NCBI GenBank assembly: GCA_029216955.1
Contig: JANAVB010003400.1
Span: 11,623,128-11,687,127 of the forward strand
Reading direction: 5' to 3'
Length of the DNA: 64,000 nt
From: Iris pallida
Lineage: Eukaryota; Streptophyta; Magnoliopsida; Asparagales; Iridaceae
Position 1 is the stretch's first letter. Each line of letters starts with the position of its first letter. Of this stretch, positions 22,201-30,372 are shown one piece after another. Below the pieces are notes generated by a model. It did not search any database and had not been told where the DNA came from. It saw nothing but the letters and a program-made list of their open reading frames with translations. Both the position numbers and the translations under genes were made by a program.

Positions 22201-23447
22201 ATTTGTGACGGATGGTTCTTCCAAGAAGGATATCTGGAACAGGTCTCCTGATTCTGGAGTGTCTTTGAGAAAGAATATATCTAGGGTTGCCTATGATGAA
22301 GGTGAAGCCAGAAGCCAGCCTTCCTTTGAGGCCACTGGACACAATACATTGTCGAAAAGGAGCTCACCTAGGGACCTTGTAGATGGTGGTACCAGTGCCG
22401 TACCTCGTACTTTACCTGGTATGTTTCTGAGCTTAGCAATAAGTTTTTCCCCCCTTTCTTTTTTAGCAACAAATATAGGTTTCGTCGAATTCAATCAATA
22501 TATATTATCGTTTCTTGTATTCCAGTCTTGCTTGATGAGATCATAAGTAATGGAAACTGTTCAACATATGAAGAGCTATGTGATGCTGTCCGCCCGGTAT
22601 GTGGCTCCAGCACCTGTGAGATGAGTGATATGTTTTTTTTCGTCTTTTGCTAATTCATTGATTCCTTTTTCCTTCTGTTTTATCATTTCTGTTGCAGCAC
22701 TGGAATAACCTGAGAAAGCCAAATGGAGACCGCTATGCTTATTCTAGTCATTCACATGCAGTTCTTGATTGCCTGAGGAACAGGTGTGAATGGGCACATC
22801 TCATTGATCGGGGCCCCAAGGTAAATATATATGCAGCAAAACTCATCTCTTCAACTGATGCTATTGTAGTCTTTTTATTTCAATCTAGTTGTCATTTCAT
22901 GGTGATTTTTCGGGTCATTCAATCTTACGGATAGTTATTAGATTGCTGAGCATTGAATCTCTCTATAATCTCTCTATGGGCTTACTGAATGAATTAAGAG
23001 TTCTCTTTACATTGTCTTTTGTTTGCATGTTCCAGACAAATTCAAGCAAGAGAAAAAGAAGAGTTGATTCTGAGACACCAGATCTGGAAGAATCAGAATA
23101 TGAAGATGAAAAGAAGGCTTCTTCAAAGGAGGTAGTTGACATAAATGGTGAGTCGCACCGAGAAGAATTTCCGAAGGGCAAGCGTAATATCCGGAAGCGC
23201 AGAAGATTAGAACTCCGAGGCCAGGATATGGTAGAGGCCCGGAAGAGAAAGCACAGCAGCCCAGAGTGCCCCCGTCGTGTCAGATGGTAACAATAATGAT
23301 GATCCTGCTGCTGCGTTCTCTCACTCGAGTAATGGTGCAGGTGACGTGGACAGACTTTCTAGTGAAGAGAGCCATGGAGGTGGAGATTTTGCTGCAGGAG
23401 AAGAGTTGTCTACTTCATCGAGCTCTGGTGATACTGATGATTCTTAA
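3172..23447 (+). CDS. PHD-finger nuclear protein gene, seven coding exons
   Basis: Exons inferred from splice sites and reading phase: 3172-4236, 19765-20975, 21068-21220, 22076-22418, 22526-22596, 22698-22820 and 23036-23447. Introns follow GT-AG and phases agree between exons. The protein starts with a C4HC3 PHD finger (C26, C28, C41, C44, H49, C52, C64, C67), with DDGEEMVSCDECGVWVH at its core. PHD fingers of this form bind histone H3 tails, so a chromatin-reader role is inferred. Next comes a conserved block ending KKFNFQYREFSCWDE, a long Ser-rich low-complexity middle, the motif LALLLHQELNSSPRVPRVPR, a helical block (YEELCDAVRPHWNNLRKPNG, then RCEWAHLIDRGPK), and a basic/acidic tail with KRKRR- and RKRRR-type nuclear signals. 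From memory this order matches a plant PHD family that includes Arabidopsis At3g20280 and At1g50620. Frame changes are needed near 3440-3505, 3810-3890, 20465-20495 and 23262-23275. Sequencing indels are my first explanation; a pseudogene is the alternative. Confidence 0.8.
4870..5335. mobile_element. MITE-like block with gtatcgg-rich ends
   Basis: Two ends rich in gtatcgg/atcgg motifs (4880-4970 and 5250-5325) flank an AT-rich core. The motifs lie in opposing arrangement (cgccgtatcgg near the left, ccgtatcggatcgg near the right). This is usual for small hAT-type non-autonomous elements. Exact ends and target duplication were not resolved. A similar gattccgatatcgatac motif occurs near 11866. 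Confidence 0.35.
5340..7180. other. Intronic stretch, pyrimidine-rich, no gene recognised
   Basis: The plus strand is rich in CT between about 5560 and 7150. Several short open stretches exist. One plus-strand reading near 5880-5945 contains a cysteine/histidine pattern that resembles a zinc knuckle, as in retroelement gag proteins, but stops occur on both sides and no other domain supports it. A short duplicated phrase, tatgttctcgtagttgatg, occurs near 6409 and 6480. I assign no function. Confidence 0.3.
7189..8040. mobile_element. Non-autonomous hAT-like element with intact target duplication
   Basis: The element is flanked by gcttcacat at 7181-7189 and 8041-8049; hAT elements duplicate 8 bases, and here 8 to 9 match exactly. 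The left end reads tcaatgttttaaatgg; the right end on the other strand reads agtgagtgttttaaaatcc. Near both ends are GC-rich subterminal motifs (ctcgaggtg, cctcgagcctgaggcg). The core is AT-rich and without transposase. A 50-bp internal tandem duplication lies near the right end. Confidence 0.7.
7876..7982. repeat. Tandem duplication of about 50 bp inside the hAT-like element
   Basis: The phrase gaggcgcgggcttt followed by ggtgagcct, gtgaataagcttcc and tctcacagaaaatg occurs twice in a row. The copies differ at a few bases (tttgggtgagcctgg against ttaggtgagcctag). Confidence 0.8.
8050..12165. other. Intronic stretch, no gene recognised
   Basis: Between 8395 and 8880 the minus strand is open with one stop near 8727, and gives a hydrophilic peptide I cannot place. 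From 9000 to 12165 the DNA is AT-rich with stops in all frames. The phrase gggagagtaatttagtaaa or a close variant occurs three times between 11430 and 11570. Nothing suggests an RNA gene. Confidence 0.3.
12170..12425. mobile_element. Small MITE with cctaggcg-type ends
   Basis: Two GC-rich ends (12180-12270 and 12360-12420) made of ctaggcg, gtctag and gacggccgtctag motifs flank a short AT-rich core. The outer edges, ctaaaaattggcc on the left and gacttttacaa on the right, are roughly inverted. This end type recurs at 14998-15085. Together they look like members of one hAT-type non-autonomous family. The target duplication is unclear. Confidence 0.45.
13024..14077. mobile_element. Nested non-autonomous hAT element
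   Basis: The ends TAGGGATCATCATTGGGC and, on the other strand, TAGGGATCGGTATTGGGC match at 15 of 18 positions. The flanks gttcagtt (13016-13023) and gttcggtt (14078-14085) match at 7 of 8, as expected for a hAT target duplication. Both ends are rich in gcccgaaaag/cggcccga motifs. Removing it rejoins the terminal cggtt-rich stretch of the outer hAT element. There is no transposase. Confidence 0.75.
14833..14905 (-). repeat. tRNA-like box A/box B module
   Basis: Minus strand: a box A-like TGGCTAGAAGGATGAG (about 14887-14902) and a perfect box B GGTTCGAATCC inside a short pairing T-arm (tgtggg...cccaca, about 14850-14867). The acceptor stem cannot be closed with confidence. It is probably a tRNA-derived repeat rather than a tRNA gene. 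Confidence 0.4.
14998..15085. mobile_element. GC-rich cctaggcg-type terminal block
   Basis: A dense block of gcgcc, cctaggcg and gctagtcgg motifs ends with cgatttttagaacattgg. It resembles the ends of the small element at 12170-12425. It lies just beyond the C-terminal end of the minus-strand hAT transposase relic, so it may be that transposase's own element end or that of a separate insertion. Confidence 0.4.
15280..17085 (-). pseudogene. hAT-superfamily transposase relic (BED finger to hATC dimerisation region)
   Basis: Reading the minus strand across frames gives, in order: a BED-type zinc finger start (CKHCGKEYHCH, about 17042-17070); the hAT block RMVIVDEVPFRIVE (about 16808-16850), close to the usual DELPF motif; MRCIAHIINLVVVD (about 16338-16380); STRWNSTFMMLDTA (about 16148-16190); a stretch around FYNTFMNLHCVSQ; and the C-terminal hATC signature VVPISTMASESDFS followed by SLTPKMVQSLIC (about 15292-15402). 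These motifs in this order are diagnostic of Ac-like hAT transposases, which cut and paste DNA. Many stops and frameshifts exist, so it cannot make a protein. Confidence 0.85.
17455..17840. repeat. Irregular AT-rich direct repeats
   Basis: The phrases ctattcttatccataatcc, cagtcttgtgactttt and agagaacataaatatt each recur two to five times at irregular spacing. The region lies upstream, on the minus strand, of the hAT transposase relic and may be its element's subterminal DNA. The ORF across it is low-complexity and is not a gene. Confidence 0.7.
17841..19764. other. Rest of intron 1: AT-rich hAT leader and flank
   Basis: The part 17900-18240 consists of irregular atatagataatagaacaatta motifs. 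From 18440 to 18870 it is purine-rich with gagagagtcagagagac, as in the leader of a minus-strand hAT gene. 18920-19095 is the hAT terminus with aaccg/cccgac motifs. 19100-19764 shows no recognisable feature apart from a short (CT)n near 19250-19270 and the splice acceptor at its end. Confidence 0.4.
19765..20975 (+). CDS. PHD gene exon 2: long Ser/Lys-rich middle
   Basis: It begins after tttag in phase 0 (DVNKAAYGLRQPKDES) and runs in frame 1 to about 20465-20495. It then continues in frame 3 (DGKAKQLSKQRMKVTS) to LSDEE and a GT donor at 20976. One missing base near 20480 explains the change; without it frame 1 would stop at 20518-20520. The content is rich in Ser, Lys and Glu with no folded domain visible, which suggests a disordered linker. 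Confidence 0.8.
21068..21220 (+). CDS. PHD gene exon 3: LALLLHQELNSSPRVPR motif
   Basis: The acceptor ttggcag and the donor ggatcag|gtatct give 51 whole codons in phase 0. The motif LALLLHQELNSSPRVPRVPR directly continues LSDEE of exon 2; this run is strongly conserved in the family as I know it. A following acidic/basic Ser-rich stretch ends the exon. Confidence 0.85.
21338..21394 (+). other. Possible small alternative exon
   Basis: A 57-base stretch sits between tttatag and a consensus donor gtaagt, is open in phase 0 and encodes 19 residues. It would insert between exons 3 and 4 without changing frame. Its peptide (VKVKTENLLVTPRRPE) is not one I recognise, so this may be chance. Confidence 0.25.
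22076..22418 (+). CDS. PHD gene exon 4
   Basis: The acceptor catttgaaag keeps phase 0 and gives AFRRKNKEEAPKDISR. Another AG seven bases downstream would hit a stop in the required phase, so 22076 is preferred. The exon is open through SRNSHKVDETKRVGRAST to VPRTLPG and a donor at 22419 in phase 1. It is basic and Ser-rich with no known domain. Confidence 0.75.
22526..22596 (+). CDS. PHD gene exon 5: start of conserved C-terminal block
   Basis: The acceptor ttccag and the donor cgcccg|gtatgt give, with the leftover base of exon 4, LLDEIISNGNCSTYEELCDA. The phase closes to 0 at the end. The pattern of helices predicted by eye and its continuation in exon 6 suggest a small helix-turn-helix-like domain. 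Confidence 0.85.
22698..22820 (+). CDS. PHD gene exon 6: HWNNLRKPNG block
   Basis: The acceptor gttgcag and the donor ccccaag|gtaaat enclose 41 codons. The peptide includes HWNNLRKPNGDRYAYSSHSH, then VLDCLRNRCEWAHLIDRGPK. This is the most conserved C-terminal part of the protein family as I know it, and it is intact. Confidence 0.88.
23036..23447 (+). CDS. PHD gene last exon with late frame change
   Basis: After the acceptor tgttccag the exon encodes a nuclear-signal-like KRKRRVDSETPD, an acidic stretch, KGKRNIRKRRRLEL and RKRKHSSPE in frame 2. Frame 2 then stops at 23288. Frame 3 from about 23270 continues SDGNNNDDPAAAF to SSSSGDTDDS and a TAA at 23445-23447. The switch falls at a run of five C (about 23268-23273), consistent with a one-base overcall. 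If the frame is real, the protein ends early and loses this acidic tail. Confidence 0.75.
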
Positions 23448-25162
23448 CATATGCTGATAAGAATGGGTGGCTTGTTTTGCAGACCTGGTCTTCTACGAAC
23501 ACTACTTATCTGCCTCAATGTTTACTTCATTGTCAACTGCATTCTGTGTGAAGGGAAATTCTTTTTGGACTGGAACAGCTTCTTTGTAGTGTGCGATTGC
23601 AATGTAAACTGGAATGCTGGTTGGCAAGTGTAACACTACTTGTACATGTCAATTTGTGTATCTAAGAACCCTAGTTAATGGAAAGTTTGTTTTTGTCACG
23701 GTTGCCAAACAAAAATTGTCCATTGTTTTAGGCCCAAATGCACGTCATTAGATACTGCATATCACTATTCAATGATGAAGCAATCTACTGCGGTGTAGGT
23801 AAGAGTGGGTAAAAAAAAAACTTGTGTATAAGGTTCGAAAAGGGGAATTGAAGTAGAGTGGGCCTTGCTTGTTTGACCTCTTTGCCTGAGTTGATGGAAA
23901 ACCAATTTAGATTTCCTGTTCTCTTAGTTATTTTTGGTTATTTTAAAGATTTTTTTTTATGCAGTTATAATGTTATCTCAAGGATAATCTCCAGATTTTG
24001 GCTTTTGTTTTAATTTCTTGAGAATATATAAATAGTCTAGTCTGTAAATTCATAAATTATTAATCGAATAAATGAAGAATGAGAAATCTATTTTTGAATT
24101 TGTCCCAATAATGAGACCCGTGAACATTTCTATTATATATTTGTTATAAAAATTATAATAGTTTGCAATAAATAAAAATTGACCGTAGGAACGTTGATTT
24201 AACATTTTTAGACGCACCTAGATGGCTGGCTACCAGTTATTGTGGTGCTTGATGTTAGGTCTCTATTGGACATTCTTCTTCTTCCACCTCTACAAATGTC
24301 AATACCATCATGCGGTTTCGTCGTCTTTTCAGAAGACTTTGTGTTGACTAGACTATCGAATTAGAGGCCTTCGGTATGACAGATTTGGAGGACATCAATA
24401 GGAGCATAAGTCTTGAATTTTACGCTTACATGATTCACCAGGAGGGGAGTTCTTTGAAGCTGAGGAAAATGATAGGAAACCAATTTAGATTTTCTATTAA
24501 CTTTTTTTTTGTTGATGTTGTTATTTTAGATAAATTATTTTTTTCTGTTTAATCGGTTATGATTTAAGTTATTTTAGGGATAAGTCTTTAGAGATTCATC
24601 GAAGAATTGAAAAATGAAAAAAATATATCTATTTTTGTGTTTGTATTACGATGCTAAAATCATAAAATGGATCTCTCTATCTTATTTCTTCTCCTCCTCC
24701 AACATTGACGCGAATGCCAGAATCATATGATGGACCTCTCTATCTTATTTCCTTCTCCTCCGACATTGACGCGAATTGTGTATTGAGTATAAAAGCCACG
24801 TCATCGAGATCCAATGCAACCTGTACGTTTTTAAACTCGAGTACTTTTATTAACTATAATCAAATATGTTTTGTATTTCTATATAACTTTTGTAGTAAAT
24901 TTTGGGCAGTTAATTGTTAACATTTTATTTAAAGTTTTTCATCCAATTTTTTCCATAAATCTCAATTTCTTTTTACTTAAATTTGTAGCAGTTAACACAT
25001 TTCACTTTGCTCGTCACCTTTCACAGTTAAGACCATAGTGTACATGGTGGAATGAAATGCTTTCCTTTTGTGTAGCCTCCTTTTGAGTACTTTCATTAAG
25101 CTACTCTCCAAAACTAAATGAAACTTAAGCAACACATTCCCGCAACCATAATTAGAATGTCA
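23448..25162. other. 3' flank of the PHD gene, no further gene
   Basis: The first few hundred bases are presumably the 3' untranslated region; an exact poly(A) site is not evident. The phrase ccaatttagat with following T-rich sequence occurs at about 23902 and 24478, so part of this region is duplicated. Nothing in it reads as a protein gene. Confidence 0.4.
24658..24776. repeat. 63-bp tandem duplication
   Basis: Two units begin aatcata at 24658 and 24721 and share ctctctatcttattt, ttctcctcc and acattgacgcgaat. A few substitutions separate them. Confidence 0.85.
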
Positions 25163-25170
25163 ACTAACAC

Positions 25171-25716
25171 TAGGAGGGCATTATTTAGTTTTGAACCCAA
25201 AATTGAAACGAACCAAATAAATATTCGGTTTGGTTTCGGGTTTTAAAATACTAAAATTTCTTATTCAGATCGGTTTCGATTTTGGATTCCGGCTTCGGTT
25301 CCGGTTTGAAATAGAAAGTTATGCAATTATTGAATATCCTCAAATTTATGCATATTTATGACTACAATAGTTTGAAAATAATAATTATATACAAGTCTTT
25401 TAAAGCAAAACTTTATAATTTAACAACTAATTTAACTTTAGACGCAACGTTGAAATACAACAAATATATGTATAAAACTTACAAAATTTTAATATAATTT
25501 AACTGCAATTTCAACTTTGAGTTCGGCCATTAAGCAATAAAAATATTTCCATAACAAACCTAATAAATCGAATAAATTGAATCGTTAGTCGGTACAATTT
25601 TAGTTATGGGTAACTAATTTCGGTTCGATTTCGATTTAGACTTTTAGAATTTTGATTTATTTGACTTCGTTTATTTAGGTTCGGTTGAAATCGAACAAAC
25701 TGAACGCTTACCCCTA
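25171..25716. mobile_element. Non-autonomous hAT element
   Basis: The left end TAGGAGGGCATTATTTAG and the right end, read in reverse, TAGGGGTAAGCGTTCAG form an imperfect inverted repeat. The flanks actaacac (25163-25170) and actaacgc (25717-25724) match at 7 of 8. Both subterminal parts are rich in cggtttcg and gaaccg motifs. There is no coding sequence; the core is AT-rich. Confidence 0.75.
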
Positions 25717-25755
25717 ACTAACGCTCAGAGAACATTCCTACACCGCCATCATAAA

Positions 25756-25762
25756 CCCCCCC

Positions 25763-25831
<69 letters not shown>

Positions 25832-25847
25832 CACCCCACCCCACCCA
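25756..25847. repeat. Poly(C) followed by (CA)n microsatellite
   Basis: A run of about 24 C is followed by about 25 CA units and then ccccacccc repeats. Such a tract is prone to slippage in replication and to sequencing error. Confidence 0.95.
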
Positions 25848-25849
25848 AG

Positions 25850-26342
25850 GCCAGTAGTGAAATCTATAATTATAAAATAGTAAGCATATTAGTGTATGGA
25901 CTTTCCTAATTTTTGAAGCTTTAGATAACTCCTATAATTATTTGCAAAACCTATGAAATATTTAGTATATTGTCCCCCTCTTGCAGAAAGTGTTTTTAAG
26001 TTTTGACCTCCAATCATCAACTTGGATTGTTTTATAATCATTTTTTTTATTCAAACATAGAGACTGTTACTTAAACCATTCCTTATCCTCTTTCTTTCCC
26101 TAACACGGTAACTATTGACGTGATCTTCCCCGCAAGAGTCGTAGTAGTTTCTCACTAACGAGACTGGCTACCACTCTTGAGGAACGAGAAGAGGAATAGG
26201 CACAGGATTCGCTAAATCGAACAAGTCCTTCGTTCAATGATCGTACACCGAGATGTGGCATTGACATCTCAGCCCGTAGCTTACATGCACTTCTGGATTT
26301 CATAATGTCAACGGACAACACTACTCCACAAGGCTCGGTTAT
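25850..26342. other. Spacer with one unassigned minus-strand open stretch
   Basis: From 26112 to about 26340 the minus strand is open and encodes a Ser/Arg/Leu-rich peptide (EPCGVVLSVDIMKSRSAC near its start). I do not recognise it. It may be a fragment of an older repeat or chance. The remainder is AT-rich and featureless. Confidence 0.25.
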
Positions 26343-26488
26343 GAGACAAGAAAATGTAGCATTTACGGCACGCAATTTATGATGCGCAGTTGCGCATTGT
26401 AAATGACACTCTTTTACAACGTGTAAATATGTGCGCCGTAAAAGAATTTTTTTGTCTTTTTTACAGCGTGTTTGACATGCACATTGTA

Positions 26489-26787
26489 ATTGAAGACTCA
26501 CTTATGGCATGTATTTTTGCATGTTGTAAATGAAGACTCATTTACGGCAGACATTTTTGCGTGTTGTAATTGAAAGCTCATTTACGGTATGCATTTTTGC
26601 GTGTTGTAATTGAAAACTCATTTACGATATGCATTTTTTCGTGTTGTAATGAAGGCCCATTTACGACTTGCATTTTGTGTGTTGTAAATGAAGACTCATT
26701 TATGGCATGCATTTTGTGCGTTGTAATTGAAGACTCATTTACGACATGCATTTTTGCACGTTGTAATTGAAGACTCGTATTCTAGGT
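26489..26787. repeat. CACTA subterminal tandem repeats, about 40 bp x 7
   Basis: Units begin gtaattgaagactca or gtaaatgaagactca and contain tttacggcatgcatttttgc and gtgtt. Starts are near 26489, 26527, 26567, 26607, 26647, 26685, 26724 and a partial one at 26764. Unit length is 38 to 40 bases. Degenerate related motifs (gtaaatgacactc, gtgcgccgtaaaag) precede the array from 26380. Confidence 0.85.
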
Positions 26788-26839
26788 AAAAAATGACAAA
26801 AACTGAAAAAATATTAAAACCTAAGAAAACAACAACAAA

Positions 26840-29029
26840 ATTAAAAAAAAACAAAAACAAAAACCATTCTTAAAATAAAAAAAAACAAAAACAAAAACCA
26901 TTCTTAACAATAGTTATCTAATAAAACGGAAAATTTTAATAACTATCAATTTTATATAAAACAAAAAGTTAAAACATATTTTCATTCACGGCATACAGCA
27001 CGTTGTAAAAAATATTTTAACATTCCTGCACAAATTTTCACATTCCCGCAAAAATTTTCATTTTCCTCTTAATTTTTTTTTTTCATTTCCCTCATTATGC
27101 ACTTATTATATACTATGTTTCGTTCAAGTTTTTCATCCCCTTTTTTTAAAACCCCAAAGCTTCCAGATCTGAAATCACCCTTCTCTGGTTATTGTGTTGG
27201 AGGCTCGATACAGATAGAACCTCCTCGAACAGCCTGGAACTAACCCAATCTGGACGAGACCTCCAACATCCGCGGCGGGGATCCACCGTCTCCGCTCTAG
27301 AGCGACACCACCCTCTGCCGGAACTTGTAGCGTCGTGATCCGGTCAACTTCCCGGTCAGCAAATTTGCGCCGCCTGAGCTCACGGGTGTTGACTAGTCCA
27401 GGTTCAACCTCTTAAGCGAAATTAAAAAATATCTAGAAATTTTTTGTCATGAAAAAAGAGTTTTTTTTTTTGTATTTACGTCACATTTGTTGCTAAATAA
27501 TTTGGGGGGGGGGGGAGGGTAAATATAAATAACTCTTAAAAAACCCTTAGACTAGCAAGTCTTTTTGAACAAAAGATACATTCAACAATATACCTGTATA
27601 TTTGCATATATTATGGAAATATACTCCATGAGCCACTAAAATAAAGATAGTGTTGGGACGAAACTATTTGATACACTATTTTAAGGGTCCTAAAAGATTA
27701 ATATTTGAGACGATTTAAAATTTGGTAATAAAAGAGAATAATATTAATGACAGATTTATATATGGAATAATATATAACTTATTTTGAACTGAAAATTGGT
27801 TCCATCTCAATAAAATATTGTTCTGCCCAAAAACTATTGGCGGAAATAAAAACATTGGTGGGCAAAGCTGATGTCCCGCTATTTTTTACTAATTTTTAGT
27901 AATAGCTTATCAAACAGATCTGAGCCGTTTATTTATTTGATCTAAACCGTTCAATTGTTAGGTTAAGCTAAAACAATCCATTGATTCTCTCTCTTCATTA
28001 GACGCCACTTTTTATTCTCCCTCCCTCTGTATCTCTCTTTCTCTCCCTCAAAAGGGGTTTGATCGATATTTTCGTAACCTATTCCTTCTAATTAGAGCTA
28101 AATTTTACTAATTTCATCATATGCTTGATTAGCGTTAAGTTTTAATTTCAGTATTTTGTAGATCTATTCGGTTTATCGATGGTTTGGAATCGAAGGATGT
28201 TATTTAGGGATTCGTTCAGAAGTCGTTGGATCCGTGTTGTCTTTGTTAGATTTTTGATTTGAGTGATATATGTTAAATTATTTTATTATTATGAGATTGT
28301 GGGTGCTGATTCTGAAGAATGACGAGTGGTTTTTTGTTTAGATCTGATAAAGTTGGTAAAGTTATTTTTTGTAACAAGTTATGTGCATATATACACTAAA
28401 AATGTATTTTTTTGTTACACGGTGTGAAAATTGTGATTTTTGGGCGCATTGTTTATTTTTTCCATCTGTAAATAACAATTTTGACTACTCCGAAGATCCT
28501 TTCTTGATCGGCTTGCATTAAAGCTTAATTGATAATAGAGCTTCCAACTGCTGTGGAGTGGTGTTGCACAACCACGAATGCGATACGATAAGATACAGGC
28601 GTCGACATGGACACTGCATCAACGTTGGTGCGTCGCGATATACTTTGTATTCATTTTGCAAAAAAAATGAATACAAAGTATTCAACCATCAGTTTAATAC
28701 TTTTTGAAATCCCCAGCGTTCAAACACCTAGAAATCCAACTTTTCTTCCCAAAGTGGTATTACTTCAACGATTGATTTGGCTATGTAGTTTGTAGTTGTC
28801 AATTATTGATTCCCTAGGCTGCACAGATAATTCTCCATAGAACACTACAGGACCATGTCTATATGTCCAACACGACACTTTCTCGACATGCAGACATGGT
28901 CTTCCCAAACACGACACTTCCTCAACTGATTTCGTGTTCAATGTTAGGGTATAATTTGAAGATCTTCCAAAGTTGTGTGTTCTAACAATTTTTTTTGTAT
29001 GAGCTATTTCGTGTTCTACTGATTTTTTT
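26840..29029. other. CACTA leader region, non-coding
   Basis: It contains A-rich repeats (aaaaacaaaaacaaaaaccattctta, twice), a GC-rich stretch at 27170-27400, a G run at 27504-27517 and a C/T-rich stretch with ctctctctt near 27980-28050 typical of a leader. Stops occur in all frames. A 17-bp hairpin lies at 28641-28680. Confidence 0.4.
28641..28680. repeat. Perfect 17-bp hairpin
   Basis: The arms tactttgtattcatttt (28641-28657) and its exact reverse complement (28664-28680) flank a 6-base loop. It lies in the CACTA leader. It could be a foldback or a rho-independent-like chance feature without meaning in plants; no run of T follows. Confidence 0.85.
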
Positions 29030-29308
29030 TGAAAAACTTCCAATATTTTTTTTTTCAATATTTATGGTATTTGAATACTTTTTGTTCTACTGATATTTTT
29101 GAAAAACTTTAAAGATTTTCCAATTTTCCAATTTTGTTTGGTAAACTTCCAAACTTCCCTTTTTTCTCTCCAATTTGTCATTTTGTTTGTAGAACAATTA
29201 TAAATCTTGTGTATTTCTTTTCTACTTTTTTTCCAGGATATAACATTTGTGAGTATAATTTCATTCATTGTCATGTCTAACAAATTTTATTAAAATAGTC
29301 TAATCGAG
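29030..29308. repeat. CACTA internal direct repeat A, copy 1
   Basis: It matches 30080-30372 at an offset of about 1063 bases. Shared landmarks are ctactgat and tttttgaaaaact, gtagaaca followed by cttgtgtatt, and ataacatttgtgagtataat ttcattcattgtcatgtct. It is T-rich and non-coding. Confidence 0.8.
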
Positions 29309-29754
29309 TTGGTTTGGACAGATCTGTGTCAAATTTCTGTGTAGTTGAGGTGGATCGAATTTTGGTATGATCACATTCATATCAAGTTTTTGTTGATTCA
29401 GAATTTAGTTTCAAGTTGAGGGTTCGGATTGGGCTGGATGATGTTTAGGTGTAATTTGGATTGGTTCTGGTCAGGTTAGGGCCAAGTTCCGGTCAGGTTA
29501 GGGCCAAGTCAGATCGTAATATAATTTTGGTATGATCACAACCATATCAAGTTTTGGTAGAATTTGATACTTATTGTCAAGACTGTTAGACCAAATATAT
29601 AATAATTTGTAGTCAACTTTTATAATTAAATATGAGAACAAGAACAACAACACTATTTTCATAAACATGTATAATCTGCTAATACCCAATAACCTATTTT
29701 GATATGCTATGAAACATCAAGCTAGGAATGTTCACCTAAAAGGACAATTTTCAA

Positions 29755-29930
29755 TTAGGTTTCCTTGTTGACAAGATACATGTATGAATTTTGTCTCAAC
29801 ATAACTTGTTCATTTGAATATGCTTTCCTGAACATATTATGAATGTGTATATTTTATTTGGTGTTAGGTGAGAATAATTTAAAATTTTGATATAGATAAG
29901 AGTTGGATTGGATCATGTGATTGGAATTTA
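29755..29930. repeat. CACTA internal direct repeat B, copy 1, with relic of the transposase start
   Basis: It matches 31584-31760 at an offset of about 1830 bases. It includes the intron-like segment gatacatgtatgaattttg, the acceptor-like ggtgttaggtgagaat, and a worn version of the transposase start (atagataagagttggattgg, where the intact copy has ATG). The start codon is ATA here. Confidence 0.8.
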
Positions 29931-30079
29931 TTCAAGAAATTGGTCAACTCATTTCGTGTTCAAAGTTGGCGTATAATTTGAAAATCTTCCAATTTTTTGT
30001 GTTATACTGATTTTTTTAATTCTATTTTGTGTTATTTTTCCAATTTTTTGAAATTGGTCAACTCATGAAGCTTCTATTT

Positions 30080-30372
30080 TTTTTGAAAAACTTCCAAATT
30101 TTTTCCCCATTTTTTCGTTATTTGAATACCGATTTTGCATTCTACTGATGTTTTTGAAAAACTTCCAAAGATTTGCAATTTTTCCATATTTTTGATGAAC
30201 TTCCAAAATTTCCTTTTTTTTCCAAATTTTTATTTTGGTTGTAGAACAGTTATACATCTTGTGTATTTTTATTCTAGTTTCTTTTTTTTCTTCTAGGAAT
30301 ATAACATTTGTGAGTATAATTTCATTCATTGTCATGTCTAACAAAATTTTATGAAAATAGTCTGATCGAATT
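30080..30372. repeat. CACTA internal direct repeat A, copy 2
   Basis: Partner of 29030-29308. Repeats A and B occur in the order A-B-A-B (29030, 29755, 30080, 31584), so a block of the element was probably duplicated and the copies then diverged and took up other sequence. Confidence 0.75.

Noticed and set aside
22291..22494. Antisense ORFs over PHD exons 4 to 7
   Set aside because: Shadows of the plus-strand exons; no conserved motif on the minus strand.
26570..26770. 66-codon ORF with repeated Cys-rich peptide
   Set aside because: It is the CACTA subterminal tandem array, not a gene.
26489..26787. CRISPR-like array
   Set aside because: Units are contiguous 38-40-bp tandem repeats without unique spacers, in a plant CACTA element.
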